Assembly (NCBI GenBank): GCA_017853275.1
Contig: JAFMJV010000018.1
Span: 1-51,520, forward strand
Direction of reading: 5' to 3'
Origin: Chloroflexota bacterium
Lineage (GTDB): Bacteria > Chloroflexota > Limnocylindria > Limnocylindrales > CSP1-4
DNA length: 51,520 nucleotides
Shown here: piece by piece, positions 34,217 through 42,152 of the stretch
Position numbering within the stretch: the first letter of the stretch is position 1
Layout of the letters: every line of letters starts with the position of its first letter
Program-made: the position numbers and the translations under genes
Notes under the pieces: generated by a model
Seen by the model: only the letters and a program-made list of their open reading frames with translations
What the model was told of the DNA's origin: nothing
Database searches by the model: none

Positions 34217-35043
34217 CAGACGAGGAGGCCGGTCCCGAGCGCGAGGCCCGCGGCCACGATCGTGGAGGCGAGGACGAGGGTGAGCTCGATGTAGAGGAGG
34301 CCGGTCGCCGATTCCATCGAGCGGGTGAGCGCCGTCTTCCAGGCCATCCAGGCGAGGACGAGCGGGGCGACGATCCCCACGAGGAGGCGGAGCCAGACGA
34401 GGATCGCGTTCGCACCGGTGAGCGCGCCGAAGGGCGGGCCGGAGGGGATCCCCGTGGCCGTCCAGACGGCGAAGAGGAGAAGCTGGATCGCGAGGGTCCC
34501 CACGAGGAGCTTCGTGGCGAGGAGGAGCGGCCGCTCGGAGATCCGCGGCGTGACGAGATACCAGTGGGAGAGGATCACCGCGCCCACGGACCCGCCGGTC
34601 ACCGCCGCGAGGGCGAGGAGCTCCACGAGGAAGGGGATGCCGAGGAGCGTGCCGCCCGCCCAGCCGACCGCAGCGAGCAGGGTGGCAAGGACGCCCGCCG
34701 CGACACCGAGCCCGCCGGCGACGAGCCCGGGACGCTCGCGGAGGAGCCGGATCCCCGCGATGAGCGCGAGGAGGGCGGAGACGCCGAGGGCGACCCGACG
34801 CGGCAGGTCGAAGCCCGGCGCCGCAGCGATCGCGAGCTTCCCGGGATCCGGGAGCGAGCCGTCCACGAGGAGGGCGAGGAAGAGGGAGAGGGCGGCACAG
34901 ATCGCCGTGAAGCCGAGGAAGCCCTTCGTGGCGTCCGTGGTGGCCCGGAGGACGACGACGAGCGCGAGCATCCCGAGCCCCATCCCGGAGAAGAGGACCC
35001 AGCTCAGGTAGGCCAGGCTCTGGGTGATCGTCTGGGTATCCAT
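34216..35043 (-). CDS. Unrecognised polytopic membrane protein
   Basis: A 275-residue protein with about eight transmembrane helices, from LAYLSWVLFSGMGLGMLALVV at the N-terminus to LLYIELTLVLASTIVAAGLAL at the end. A charged stretch with LRATTDATKG lies after helix 1. A conserved-looking SHWYLVTPRISERPL segment near residue 167 places a His in or near a helix end, a place where such proteins sometimes bind haem, but nothing more can be shown. Start ATG 35043; its stop shares one base with the MoaD-MoaE ATG (TGATG), and LacI ends 26 bases upstream. Family not recognised; translational coupling to MoaD-MoaE suggests a shared process. Confidence 0.6.
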   Translation of the reverse strand: MDTQTITQSLAYLSWVLFSGMGLGMLALVVVLRATTDATKGFLGFTAICAALSLFLALLVDGSLPDPGKLAIAAAPGFDLPRRVALGVSALLALIAGIRLLRERPGLVAGGLGVAAGVLATLLAAVGWAGGTLLGIPFLVELLALAAVTGGSVGAVILSHWYLVTPRISERPLLLATKLLVGTLAIQLLLFAVWTATGIPSGPPFGALTGANAILVWLRLLVGIVAPLVLAWMAWKTALTRSMESATGLLYIELTLVLASTIVAAGLALGTGLLV

Positions 35044-35069
35044 CGCCCCGGAGTGTAGGGCGCCCCGGC

Positions 35070-36107
35070 TCAGCCGGGGGGCGGGGCGGTGGATCGGCGC
35101 GTGACGAGCTCCGGCGGCTCGGGGACCACGACATCCCCGACCGGCGCCCCCTGGAGCGCGGCAACGAGCATCCGGACCGCCTCCTCGCCCATCCGCCGGT
35201 TCGGCATCCGGACGGTCGTCAGCGGCGGCGCGGTGTGATCCGCGAAGGGGTGGTCGTTGAAGGCGACCACGGAGAGCTGCTCGGGGACGCGGATCCCGGC
35301 GTCGCGGAGCGCGGCGAGGACGCCCACGGCGCTCATCAGGCTCGCCACCACGAGCCCGGTGGGACGGTTCCGCCGGGGGCCGGCGAGGAGGCGGTCCGCC
35401 GCCCGCCGGCCACCCTCGACCGTGGGTTCGTCCGCGGCGGACCAGCGCTCCTCCACCGGCAGGCCCGCCGCCGCCATCGCGGTCCGGTAGCCCTTGACAC
35501 GCCGGCGGGCCGTATCGGTATCCGCATCCAGCCCCACGAGCCCGATCCGGCGGTGACCGAGCCCCGCGAGATGCTCCACGGCGAGACCGATCCCCCGCGC
35601 GTCATCCACGACGACCGATCCGTGGACGCCGATCGTCCGGCGGTTGACGAGGACGAGCGGGACACCCTGGGCCGCGAGCCGGGCGACCTGGCGGTCGTCG
35701 AGGGTCGCGAAGGCGACGATCAGCCCGTCCAGGCGGCCGTCGCCGATCAGCCGCTCGTAGGCCGCCGCGGCGACCCCCTCGGGATCCCCGCCGGGCGCCG
35801 CCGCCGCCCCGGCATCCACGACCATGACGAGCCGGCCGGCCGCCGCCGCCTCCGCCTGGATCCCGTGGGTCACGTCCGCGAAGCCGAGGTTGTCCAGGCT
35901 CGGGATGATCAGGCCGATCGTGTCCGTGCGGCGGGTGCGGAGGCCGCGTGCGAGGGCGTTCGGGCGGTAGGCGAGCTCACGCGCAGCGGAGAGGATCCGC
36001 TCCCGGGTCTCCGGGCGGACCTGCTGGGTGGGGTCTCCGCGCAGGACGCGCGAGGCGGTGGAGGGGTCCACGCCCGCCCGGCGCGCGACATCGCGGAGGT
36101 TCGCCAT
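35070..36107 (-). CDS. LacI-family transcriptional regulator
   Basis: A 345-residue repressor. The N-terminal HTH is NLRDVARRAGVDPSTASRVLRGDPTQQVRPETRERI (3-38), followed by the hinge helix YRPNALARGLRTRRT. The ligand domain is a type I periplasmic-binding-protein fold starting IGLIIPSLDNLGFADVTHGI (about 65-84), with VVDDARGIGLAVEHLAGLGHRRIGLVG near 165 and ending PPLTTVRMPNRRMGEEAV near 295. Such proteins bind sugars or sugar derivatives. CG-centred palindromes in two promoters at 37.46 and 51.39 kb are the natural targets. It lies 33 bases downstream of the CaiB-like gene on the same strand, so is likely to be autoregulated. Confidence 0.92.
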   Translation of the reverse strand: MANLRDVARRAGVDPSTASRVLRGDPTQQVRPETRERILSAARELAYRPNALARGLRTRRTDTIGLIIPSLDNLGFADVTHGIQAEAAAAGRLVMVVDAGAAAAPGGDPEGVAAAAYERLIGDGRLDGLIVAFATLDDRQVARLAAQGVPLVLVNRRTIGVHGSVVVDDARGIGLAVEHLAGLGHRRIGLVGLDADTDTARRRVKGYRTAMAAAGLPVEERWSAADEPTVEGGRRAADRLLAGPRRNRPTGLVVASLMSAVGVLAALRDAGIRVPEQLSVVAFNDHPFADHTAPPLTTVRMPNRRMGEEAVRMLVAALQGAPVGDVVVPEPPELVTRRSTAPPPG

Positions 36108-36140
36108 CCCGATCCGGAGCCTCCCTGCGCGCGGCGCCGG

Positions 36141-37403
36141 TCAGACCCCCGGGTCGGCCTCCGGGAGGAGCGGCTGCCCCCCGACGATACCAGCCTTCCG
36201 CAGCCGCTCGATCTCCTCCGGGCTGTGGCCGAGCTCGTCGCACAGGACGGCGCGGTTGTCCTGGCCCAGGTCACCGCCGAGGTGGCGGACGGAGCCCGGC
36301 GTATCCACGAGGCGGGGGACGGCGTTCTGCGTGCGCGCCTTGCCGAGGCGCGGGTCGTCCACGGTGACGATCGTCTCGCGGGCGATGTACTGGGGGTCCT
36401 GGAAGATGTCCGCGATGGAGTAGATCGGGCCGATCACCGCCTGCGCCTTCTCGAAGCCCTCGAGGACCTCCGCGTAGTCATGCTCGGCGATCCAGCCGCC
36501 GATGTAGCGGTCGAGGATGTGCTGGTTCTCGACCCGCCCCACGTGGTCCGCGAACCATGGCTCGTCGATCACCTCGGGGTGGCCCACGAGGCGCATCACG
36601 CGCTCGGCGATCGACTGGGAGCTGGCGGAGAGCCCGAGCCAGCGCCCGTCCCGGGTCATATAGGCGTTCCGCGGCGCCGTCCAGTCCGTGGAGGATCCGG
36701 TCCGGCCCTGGATCCGCCCCGTCTGGTCGTAGACGAGCGACTGCGGTCCGAGGAGCCAGAAGAGCGGCTCGTAGATCGCGAGGTCGATCACCTGGCCGGG
36801 GGCGCCGTGGACGTCCCGGTGCCAGAGCGCGAACATCGTGCCGAAGGTGCCGAAGAGGCTGGCGACCCCGTCCCCGAGCGCGAAGGGCGGGAGCGTGGGC
36901 GGGCCGTCCGGGTGACCGTTGATGTGGGCGAAGCCGCTGATCGATTCGGCGACGGTCCCGAAGCCCGGGCGCGGGGCGTACGGGCCGGTCTGGCCGTAGC
37001 CCGAGGCACGCACCATGACGAGCCGGGGGTTGATCGCGTGGAGGACGTCCGGGCCGAGGCCCCAGCGCTCGAAGGTACCGGGCCGGAAGCTCTCGATGAG
37101 CACGTCCGCGTCCTTCACGAGCTCCCGGAGGAGCGCCGCGCCCTCCGGCTCGCCGAAGTCGATGGAGACGAAGCGCTTGTTGCGGTTCGCGAACGCCCAC
37201 CAGAGCGAGACGCCGTCCTTGTGCCAGCCGAGCGTGCGCAGCGCATCCCCGCGGGGATGCTCCACCTTGATGACGTCCGCGCCGAAGTCCGCGAGGAGGG
37301 TGCCGATCACGGGGCCCGCGAAGAGGACCGCGGCATCGATGACGCGCAGCCCCTTGAGCGGCCCGTCCGGCCGCGCCCCCGGCGCCTTCGTCCCGTCGCT
37401 CAT
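36141..37403 (-). CDS. Class III (CaiB/BaiF-family) CoA-transferase-like protein
   Basis: A 420-residue CaiB/BaiF-fold protein. It opens with LKGLRVIDAAVLFAGPVIGTLLADFGADVIKVEHPRGD (16-53), the family's signature, and has NRNKRFVSIDF near 75, VKDADVLIESFRPGTFERWGLG near 95-117 and GYGQTGPYAPRPGFGTVAES near 133-152. In formyl-CoA transferase and CaiB the nucleophile is an Asp in a PGxD/PAFD context; here the aligned position appears to be Gly (RPGFGT). It may therefore be a non-canonical member or a racemase-like relative. Start ATG 37403 behind GGAGG at a 9-base spacing. Own promoter with a LacI-like operator upstream. Confidence 0.82.
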   Translation of the reverse strand: MSDGTKAPGARPDGPLKGLRVIDAAVLFAGPVIGTLLADFGADVIKVEHPRGDALRTLGWHKDGVSLWWAFANRNKRFVSIDFGEPEGAALLRELVKDADVLIESFRPGTFERWGLGPDVLHAINPRLVMVRASGYGQTGPYAPRPGFGTVAESISGFAHINGHPDGPPTLPPFALGDGVASLFGTFGTMFALWHRDVHGAPGQVIDLAIYEPLFWLLGPQSLVYDQTGRIQGRTGSSTDWTAPRNAYMTRDGRWLGLSASSQSIAERVMRLVGHPEVIDEPWFADHVGRVENQHILDRYIGGWIAEHDYAEVLEGFEKAQAVIGPIYSIADIFQDPQYIARETIVTVDDPRLGKARTQNAVPRLVDTPGSVRHLGGDLGQDNRAVLCDELGHSPEEIERLRKAGIVGGQPLLPEADPGV

Positions 37404-37445
37404 CCGCCCGTGCCTCCGATCTCCCTCGTTCCCCGCATCCCCCGG

Positions 37446-37474
37446 AGTGTCGCGGGAGGACAAACGATTGTCAA
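37446..37474 (-). promoter_or_regulatory. Promoter with LacI-like palindrome before the CaiB-like/lacI block
   Basis: On the minus strand TTGACA (37474-37469) and GACACT (37451-37446) are separated by 17 bases. The -35 runs into the imperfect palindrome GACAATCGTTTGTC (5-bp perfect outer arms), whose core CAATCGTTTG differs by one base from the perfect CAAACGTTTG palindrome at 51385-51394. The -35 overlaps the stop codon of the upstream SDR gene. The gap 37404-37470 shows no gene. Confidence 0.55.
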
Positions 37475-38295
37475 ACGGGATCCACGGGAGAGTGGCGGGC
37501 GGGATGGTCCGCCGGGAGCCGGTCGAGGAGGTCGGCGGCGGGAGCGTAGGGCCAGCAACGCGTCGTGGAGGCCCCATCCACCGCGATCGATTCCCCGCTC
37601 ACGAAGGATGCCTCGTCCGAGAGGAGGAAGGCAGCGACCGCGGCGATCTCGCGCGGCTCCCCCATCCGTCCGAGCGGATGGATCGCGGCCATCTCCCGGG
37701 CCGCGTGCGCGGGGTCGGGGGAGGCGGCGATGGCGGCCGCGTTCATCGCGGTCCGGATCCCACCCGGCTCGATCGCGTTCGCCCGGATCCCGAAGGGCCC
37801 GTACTCGGAGGCGAGGTAGCGGGTGAGCGCGGAGACCCCGCCCTTCGCCACGTCGTAGGCGGCGTAGCCGTTGAAGGCGGCGCGGGCGTGGATCGAGGAG
37901 ATCGTGACGATCGATCCCGGCGAGCGCTGGTCGAGGAAGGTGCGGACCGCCTGGGAGGCACCCCAGAAGGGGCCCATCAGGTTCACCCGGATCGTCTCGT
38001 CCACCTCCGCGGGGACCGGGTCATGGAGGTTGCCGAACCGGATCACCGCGGCGTTGCTCACCCAGCCCCCGAGCGGGGCATGGGCGGTCGCACGCGCGGC
38101 TGCCTCGGCGAGGACGTCGCGATCCGCTGCGTCCCCGGTGAGGACCTCGGCGATGCCCGGATGGGCGGCGAGGTCCGCTGCGGTGGCGGGATCCCACTCC
38201 AGGCCCACCACGGCCCAGCCGTCCGTGACGAGCCGCTCGGCGATCGCGCGGCCGATCCCCCGGCCGGCCCCCGTGACGACGACGCTCCGGGTCAT
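37471..38295 (-). CDS. SDR-family oxidoreductase
   Basis: Classical short-chain dehydrogenase/reductase of 274 residues. Cofactor loop TGAGRGIG (8-15), N-A-A-V near 84, catalytic Ser in IVTISSIHARAAFNG near 133, catalytic Tyr-x-x-x-Lys as YDVAKGG near 150, and a C-terminal FVSGESIAVDGA near 240. An acidic residue (LEWDP) near 32-36 suggests NAD preference. It probably oxidises a hydroxyl of a sugar or polyol-type intermediate. Its ATG overlaps the PcaB-like stop by four bases. The ORF extends past the usual SDR end for 25 residues (WPYAPAADLLDRLPADHPAR). Its stop codon lies inside the promoter/operator of the downstream block. Confidence 0.9.
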   Translation of the reverse strand: MTRSVVVTGAGRGIGRAIAERLVTDGWAVVGLEWDPATAADLAAHPGIAEVLTGDAADRDVLAEAAARATAHAPLGGWVSNAAVIRFGNLHDPVPAEVDETIRVNLMGPFWGASQAVRTFLDQRSPGSIVTISSIHARAAFNGYAAYDVAKGGVSALTRYLASEYGPFGIRANAIEPGGIRTAMNAAAIAASPDPAHAAREMAAIHPLGRMGEPREIAAVAAFLLSDEASFVSGESIAVDGASTTRCWPYAPAADLLDRLPADHPARHSPVDPV

Positions 38296-39677
38296 CTCTC
38301 CTCCTCCGTCTGCGTGCGGGAACGTCCGGCCCGCCAGGCGGCCGCCGCGCGGTCCGCGATCGCGGGTGCCTCACCGAGATAGGTCGCGGGATCGAGGAGC
38401 TCCGCGATCGGCGGGAGCGCCGCCCGGAGCTCCGGGGCGAGGGTGAGCTCGAGCGCCTCGGCGAGCGGCCGCTCCTCGCCCCGGGCGAGGGTGCAGGCGG
38501 CGTAGACGAGGTCGTGGGCCGGGCCACGCCCCACGTGCGGCGCGAGCGCCATCATCACCGCCTCGGCCATCACCATCCCGCCCTCGAGATCGAGGTTGCG
38601 TGCCATCCGGCCGGGATCGACGCGCAGGCCGCGGACCGCCTCGCCGGCCGTGGCGAGGGCACCTGCCGCGGAGGTCATGAGGAGCGGCAGGGCATCCCAC
38701 TCCGCCTGCCACTCCCCGGCAGCACGCTCGTGGCGCGGCTGCATCGCGGCGAGGAGGACGGGGACCTGCGCCGCCGCCTGAAGGGAGAAGCCGATGATCG
38801 TCTCGGACGCGATCGGGTTCACCTTCTGGGGCATCGTGGAGGAGGCCCCGCGATGGTGGCCGCCCGCCTCGCGGACCTCGTCCACCTCCGAGCGGGAGAG
38901 GGCGACGATCTCCTTCGCGAGCCGGCTCGCCGTGGAGGCGGCGGCAGCGGCAGCGAAGCCCGCCTCCGCGATCGCGTCCCGCGCCACGTGCCACGGGATC
39001 CCCGTGTCCACGAGGCCGAGCCGGCGCGCCACCCCGGACCGCACCGCGGCGGAGCGGGCTCCGAGAGCGGCGGAGGTGCCGCCGGCCCCGAAGAGGGAGA
39101 CGACCGCGGCCCGCCGGCGTGCCGTGGCGAGGCGCTCCCGGTGGCGGATGAGCTCGTCCAGGTAGACCGCGAGCTTCGCGCCGAAGGTCGTGGGGACGGC
39201 GATCTGGTCGTGGGTCCGTCCGGCCATCGGCGTGGCGCGGTGGGCGATCGTCAGCCGGCAGAGGGCGTCACCGAGATCGGCGACGAGGAGGTCCAGCCGG
39301 TCGATCGATCGCGCGAGGAGGAGCGCGATCGCGCTGTCCATGATGTCCTGGGTCGTGGCTCCCCAGTGGAGGGAGGCCGCCACCCCGGGCGGCGCATCCG
39401 CGCGCAACGCGCCGAGGAGGGGGAGGATCGGGTAGCCCACGGTGCGCATCCCGTCCCGGATCCGCTCCCCGGCCACGCGGGCGGGGTCCGCCCAGGTCAC
39501 GATCGCGACGGCGTCCGCGGCGGGGATCTCGCCCAGCTCCGCCTGGGCCTGGGCGAGCGCGACCTCGACCGCGCACCACGCGGCGATCGCCGCCTCCTCG
39601 GACCAGATCGCGGCGCTCTCCGGGTCGCCGAAGGTGGCGAGGAGGGGAAGGAACGGGGTCCGGGCGGGATCGCTCAT
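38292..39677 (-). CDS. PcaB-like (3-carboxy-muconate cycloisomerase/adenylosuccinate lyase superfamily) enzyme
   Basis: A 461-residue all-helical protein of the fumarase/aspartase superfamily. The signature is GASSTMPQKVNPIASE near 281 (the S-x-x-M-P-x-K-x-N loop), with GRTHDQIAVPTTFGAKLAVYLDE near 163 (active-site His) and SLHWGATTQDIMDSA near 115. Length and these motifs fit PcaB (about 450 residues), which lactonises 3-carboxymuconate in the protocatechuate pathway, but a lyase on another succinate-like or sugar-acid-like substrate is possible. ATG 39677 overlaps the stop of the upstream isomerase by four bases; its own stop overlaps the SDR start. Confidence 0.85.
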   Translation of the reverse strand: MSDPARTPFLPLLATFGDPESAAIWSEEAAIAAWCAVEVALAQAQAELGEIPAADAVAIVTWADPARVAGERIRDGMRTVGYPILPLLGALRADAPPGVAASLHWGATTQDIMDSAIALLLARSIDRLDLLVADLGDALCRLTIAHRATPMAGRTHDQIAVPTTFGAKLAVYLDELIRHRERLATARRRAAVVSLFGAGGTSAALGARSAAVRSGVARRLGLVDTGIPWHVARDAIAEAGFAAAAAASTASRLAKEIVALSRSEVDEVREAGGHHRGASSTMPQKVNPIASETIIGFSLQAAAQVPVLLAAMQPRHERAAGEWQAEWDALPLLMTSAAGALATAGEAVRGLRVDPGRMARNLDLEGGMVMAEAVMMALAPHVGRGPAHDLVYAACTLARGEERPLAEALELTLAPELRAALPPIAELLDPATYLGEAPAIADRAAAAWRAGRSRTQTEEER

Positions 39678-40567
39678 CCGTGCGCGCCTCCGGGCGCCGC
39701 AAAGTGGATGCCCCGGTCCGCCGCGGCGGCACGGACGCGGGCGATGGCGGCGGGGACGCGCTCCGCCGGCAGGTGCTCCACGATGACCGCCACCTCGGGC
39801 CCGAGCCCGCGGGCGGCCGCGTAGAAGGCGTCCAGGTCGAGGATCCCCTCCCCCGGCTCCCCCTCCGCGATCCGGACGACGAGCTCGGGGTGGACGACGA
39901 CATCCTTGAGGTGCGCCGTGGGGGCGTAGAACGGGCCGAGGAGGGCCGCCATCCGGGCGATCTCCGCGCCGTTCGCGAAGGCGGCATCGAGCGTGCCGAG
40001 GAGGTTGACCGGGTCGAAGTTCAGCCGGACCGCGGGATGCCCGACCTCGCCGAGGATCGCCGCGATCGACTCCGGCGTATCGAGCGTGGTGGCGACGTGC
40101 GCCTCGAGGGCGATCCCGACGCCGGCATCCGCGGCACGCGGGGCAGCGGCCCGGAGCGCCGCCACGAGCCGGTCGCGGGTGGCCGGCGCGTGGTTCCCGG
40201 GGTGCGGCCCGTAGGGGTGCTCGGGGTGGAGCGAGCCGCAGCCGGTGAGGACCCAGGGGGAGCCGAGGGCGGCCGCCGCCTCCCCGGCGCGCGCGAGGCG
40301 CTCGAGGTCCGCGGCGAGCCGGGCGGGATCGTCCGTGACAAGGGCGGGCCGGGATCCGGTCGCCTGGACGATCGCGATCCCGTGCTCGGCGAGGAGGGCA
40401 CGGGCGCGCGCTGCGCTCCCGGTGGTCACGAGCTCGGCCGGGGGCGTCGCGAGGTGGGTGGCAAGGACCGTCGCCCCGAGCGCACGCGCCGTCCGGGCGA
40501 ACGTGACGTCCATCGCCGCAGGATCCGTGGGGACGATCCCGCCGGAGAGCCCGAGCCGGAAGGTCAC
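39674..40567 (-). CDS. Sugar phosphate isomerase/epimerase-like TIM-barrel protein
   Basis: A 297-residue protein of the xylose-isomerase-like TIM-barrel family (AP endonuclease 2 fold). Visible features are RLGLSGGIVPTDP at the start, GSPWVLTGCGSLHPEHPYGPHPGNHAP near 125, GIALEAHVATTLDTPESIAAIL near 175 (metal-binding Glu), VRLNFDPVNLLGT near 205 (Asp) and VIVEHLP near 270 (Glu/His). The metal ligand set of the family is largely intact. It probably isomerises or epimerises a sugar or cyclic polyol intermediate (inosose/hexulose/tagaturonate-type). Start GTG 40567 overlaps the upstream SDR stop (GTGA). Confidence 0.85.
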   Translation of the reverse strand: MTFRLGLSGGIVPTDPAAMDVTFARTARALGATVLATHLATPPAELVTTGSAARARALLAEHGIAIVQATGSRPALVTDDPARLAADLERLARAGEAAAALGSPWVLTGCGSLHPEHPYGPHPGNHAPATRDRLVAALRAAAPRAADAGVGIALEAHVATTLDTPESIAAILGEVGHPAVRLNFDPVNLLGTLDAAFANGAEIARMAALLGPFYAPTAHLKDVVVHPELVVRIAEGEPGEGILDLDAFYAAARGLGPEVAVIVEHLPAERVPAAIARVRAAAADRGIHFAAPGGAHG

Positions 40568-41466
40568 CCGAGCGCGACCCCGTGCGGGCCGGACCAGACG
40601 ACCTGGCCATGGAAGGCCATCCCCGGTGCGGCGGCCACGCGACGCACGATCTCGGCGACCTCGCCGGACTCCTGGAGCCGCCCCTGGAGGAGGCTGCGGG
40701 CCGCGGTCTCCTCGGCGGCGGAGCGACCCTCGAGCGGACCGAGCCGCTCGCCGATCCCCTCCCACATCGCCGTCCCCACGGTCGTGGGGTAGACGGTGGA
40801 GATCGCGATCCCCTCCGGCCCGTAGAAGGCGGCCGCGGAGGCGGTGAGCGAGCGCAGCCCGGCCTTGCTCGCCCCGTACGCGGCGAGGTAGGGCCGGCCG
40901 ATCTCGCCCGCGCCGCTCCCGATCGTGATGATCCGGCCGCGCCGGCCGCCGGCGTCCGGGGCCTGGTCGCGCATGATCATCGCCGCCGCCTGGAGGACGA
41001 GGAAAGCGCCGTCGAGGTTGACGGAGAGGACGCGGCGCCACTCGGCGAAGGACATCTCCACGAGCGGAGTGACCCCCGCCACCCCCGCGTTGCAGATGAC
41101 GAGATCGAGCCGCTTGTAGACCTTGTCGATGCCGCCGATGGACGGGCCGACCGCATCGGGGTCCGTGACATCGAGCCAGAGTGGTGCCGCATCCCCGCCG
41201 GCGCGGCGGATCGCGGAGGCCGTCCCCGCGGCGGCGCCCCCGTCCAGGTCCGCGATGACGACGCGCGCGCCGTGCGCCGCAAGGTCCTCCGCGATCGCGC
41301 GGCCGATCCCCCGGGCCGCGCCGGTGACGAGCGCGACCTGCCCGGCGAGGGGGCGCGCGGGGTCGATCGGCCCGCGATCGAACGGCTGGTCGTCGCGGCC
41401 GCCGTGCGCATGGCCATGGTCGTGGCCGTGGCCGTGGTCGCCGTGCGCGTGGTCCGTCCTGCTCAT
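40564..41466 (-). CDS. SDR-family oxidoreductase with His-rich N-terminus
   Basis: A 300-residue classical SDR with an unusual N-terminal extension. Residues 5-22 read DHAHGDHGHGHDHGHAHG with eight histidines, like a nickel/zinc-binding tail, before the Rossmann fold starts (VALVTGAARGIGRA near 44). The catalytic Ser is in IITIGSGAGEIGRPY near 160-174, and Y-x-x-x-K is YGASKAG near 177. An acidic residue in VIADLDG near 70 suggests NAD. ATG 41466 overlaps the stop of the upstream gene by four bases. The tail is not part of the fold and may be flexible. The enzyme is probably a dehydrogenase of the pathway. Confidence 0.88.
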   Translation of the reverse strand: MSRTDHAHGDHGHGHDHGHAHGGRDDQPFDRGPIDPARPLAGQVALVTGAARGIGRAIAEDLAAHGARVVIADLDGGAAAGTASAIRRAGGDAAPLWLDVTDPDAVGPSIGGIDKVYKRLDLVICNAGVAGVTPLVEMSFAEWRRVLSVNLDGAFLVLQAAAMIMRDQAPDAGGRRGRIITIGSGAGEIGRPYLAAYGASKAGLRSLTASAAAFYGPEGIAISTVYPTTVGTAMWEGIGERLGPLEGRSAAEETAARSLLQGRLQESGEVAEIVRRVAAAPGMAFHGQVVWSGPHGVALG

Positions 41467-42152
41467 CCCTTCCCTCCGGCCGGTGCCCCGCCCCCGAGGC
41501 GGGAGAGCGTCTCGATCGTGGCCACGCCGATCCCGTCCCGCGGCGCGGTCTGACGGGCAAGGCGGACGCGGCAGGAGCGGGCGGCATCGAAGATCACGAG
41601 GCCGGCGAGGAGCTTCTCCCCCTCCGCGGCGGCGTGGGTGCGCGCGTCATGGAGCTGGTGGAGGACGTCCGGACCGATCCCGCGCGCGCCCCACTTGCAG
41701 TCCCACGCCTCGGCGGCGCCCGGCTTCTCCACCGTGAGGTCGTAGGGGTGGATCTCCGCGCGCACCCCGTCGAAGAGGATCCGCCGCTCCCGGCGGACCG
41801 CGGCCGCGCCGACCCGCCGGACGAGGAGCCGCTCCGTGAGCGCCTCCACGATCGCGCCGCGGACCTGGCTCCGGACCTGGTCACCGCGCTCGGCGACCTC
41901 GAGGGAGAGGGCGAGGATCGCCTCCGCCCGCTCGCGCGCGGCGGACGGGAGCGCGGGGTCGAAGAGGGTCGGGAAGGTGACCCGCCAGCCGTCGGGGTCG
42001 GTCGTCTCGCCGTTCATCACCGCCCGCGCGAGGACCCGCTCGGCGGGCGTCGCGGCCGCGAGGAGATCGGCGGCACGGGCGACGAGCGGCTCCGCCTGGA
42101 TCGCGGCGTAGACGACCGTCCGGGCGTCCTTCGCGGCATCCTGGAAGCGCAT
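41463..42152 (-). CDS. Unrecognised protein with PD-(D/E)xK-nuclease-like signature
   Basis: A 229-residue soluble protein, family not recognised. Helical N-terminal half (1-100), then RGAIVEALTERLLVRRVG near 102 and a PYDL...EAWDCKWG arrangement near 143-160 (PYDLTVEKPGAAEAWDCKWG). A Pro-x-Asp followed about 13 residues later by Asp-x-Lys is the pattern of PD-(D/E)xK metal-dependent nucleases, and the preceding Glu in RGAIVEALTERLL could be a fourth residue. The next stretch, VLHQLHDARTHAAAEGEKLL, is helical. Alternatively it is a non-catalytic fold with a chance motif. It is co-translated with the 100-residue gene before it and the SDR after it, within a catabolic operon. Confidence 0.5.
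   Translation of the reverse strand: MRFQDAAKDARTVVYAAIQAEPLVARAADLLAAATPAERVLARAVMNGETTDPDGWRVTFPTLFDPALPSAARERAEAILALSLEVAERGDQVRSQVRGAIVEALTERLLVRRVGAAAVRRERRILFDGVRAEIHPYDLTVEKPGAAEAWDCKWGARGIGPDVLHQLHDARTHAAAEGEKLLAGLVIFDAARSCRVRLARQTAPRDGIGVATIETLSRLGGGAPAGGKG

Noticed and set aside
35235-37826. An 863-codon open frame on the plus strand opposite lacI and the CaiB-like gene
   Set aside because: It covers two genes of known families in the other direction and their promoter; no motifs of its own.
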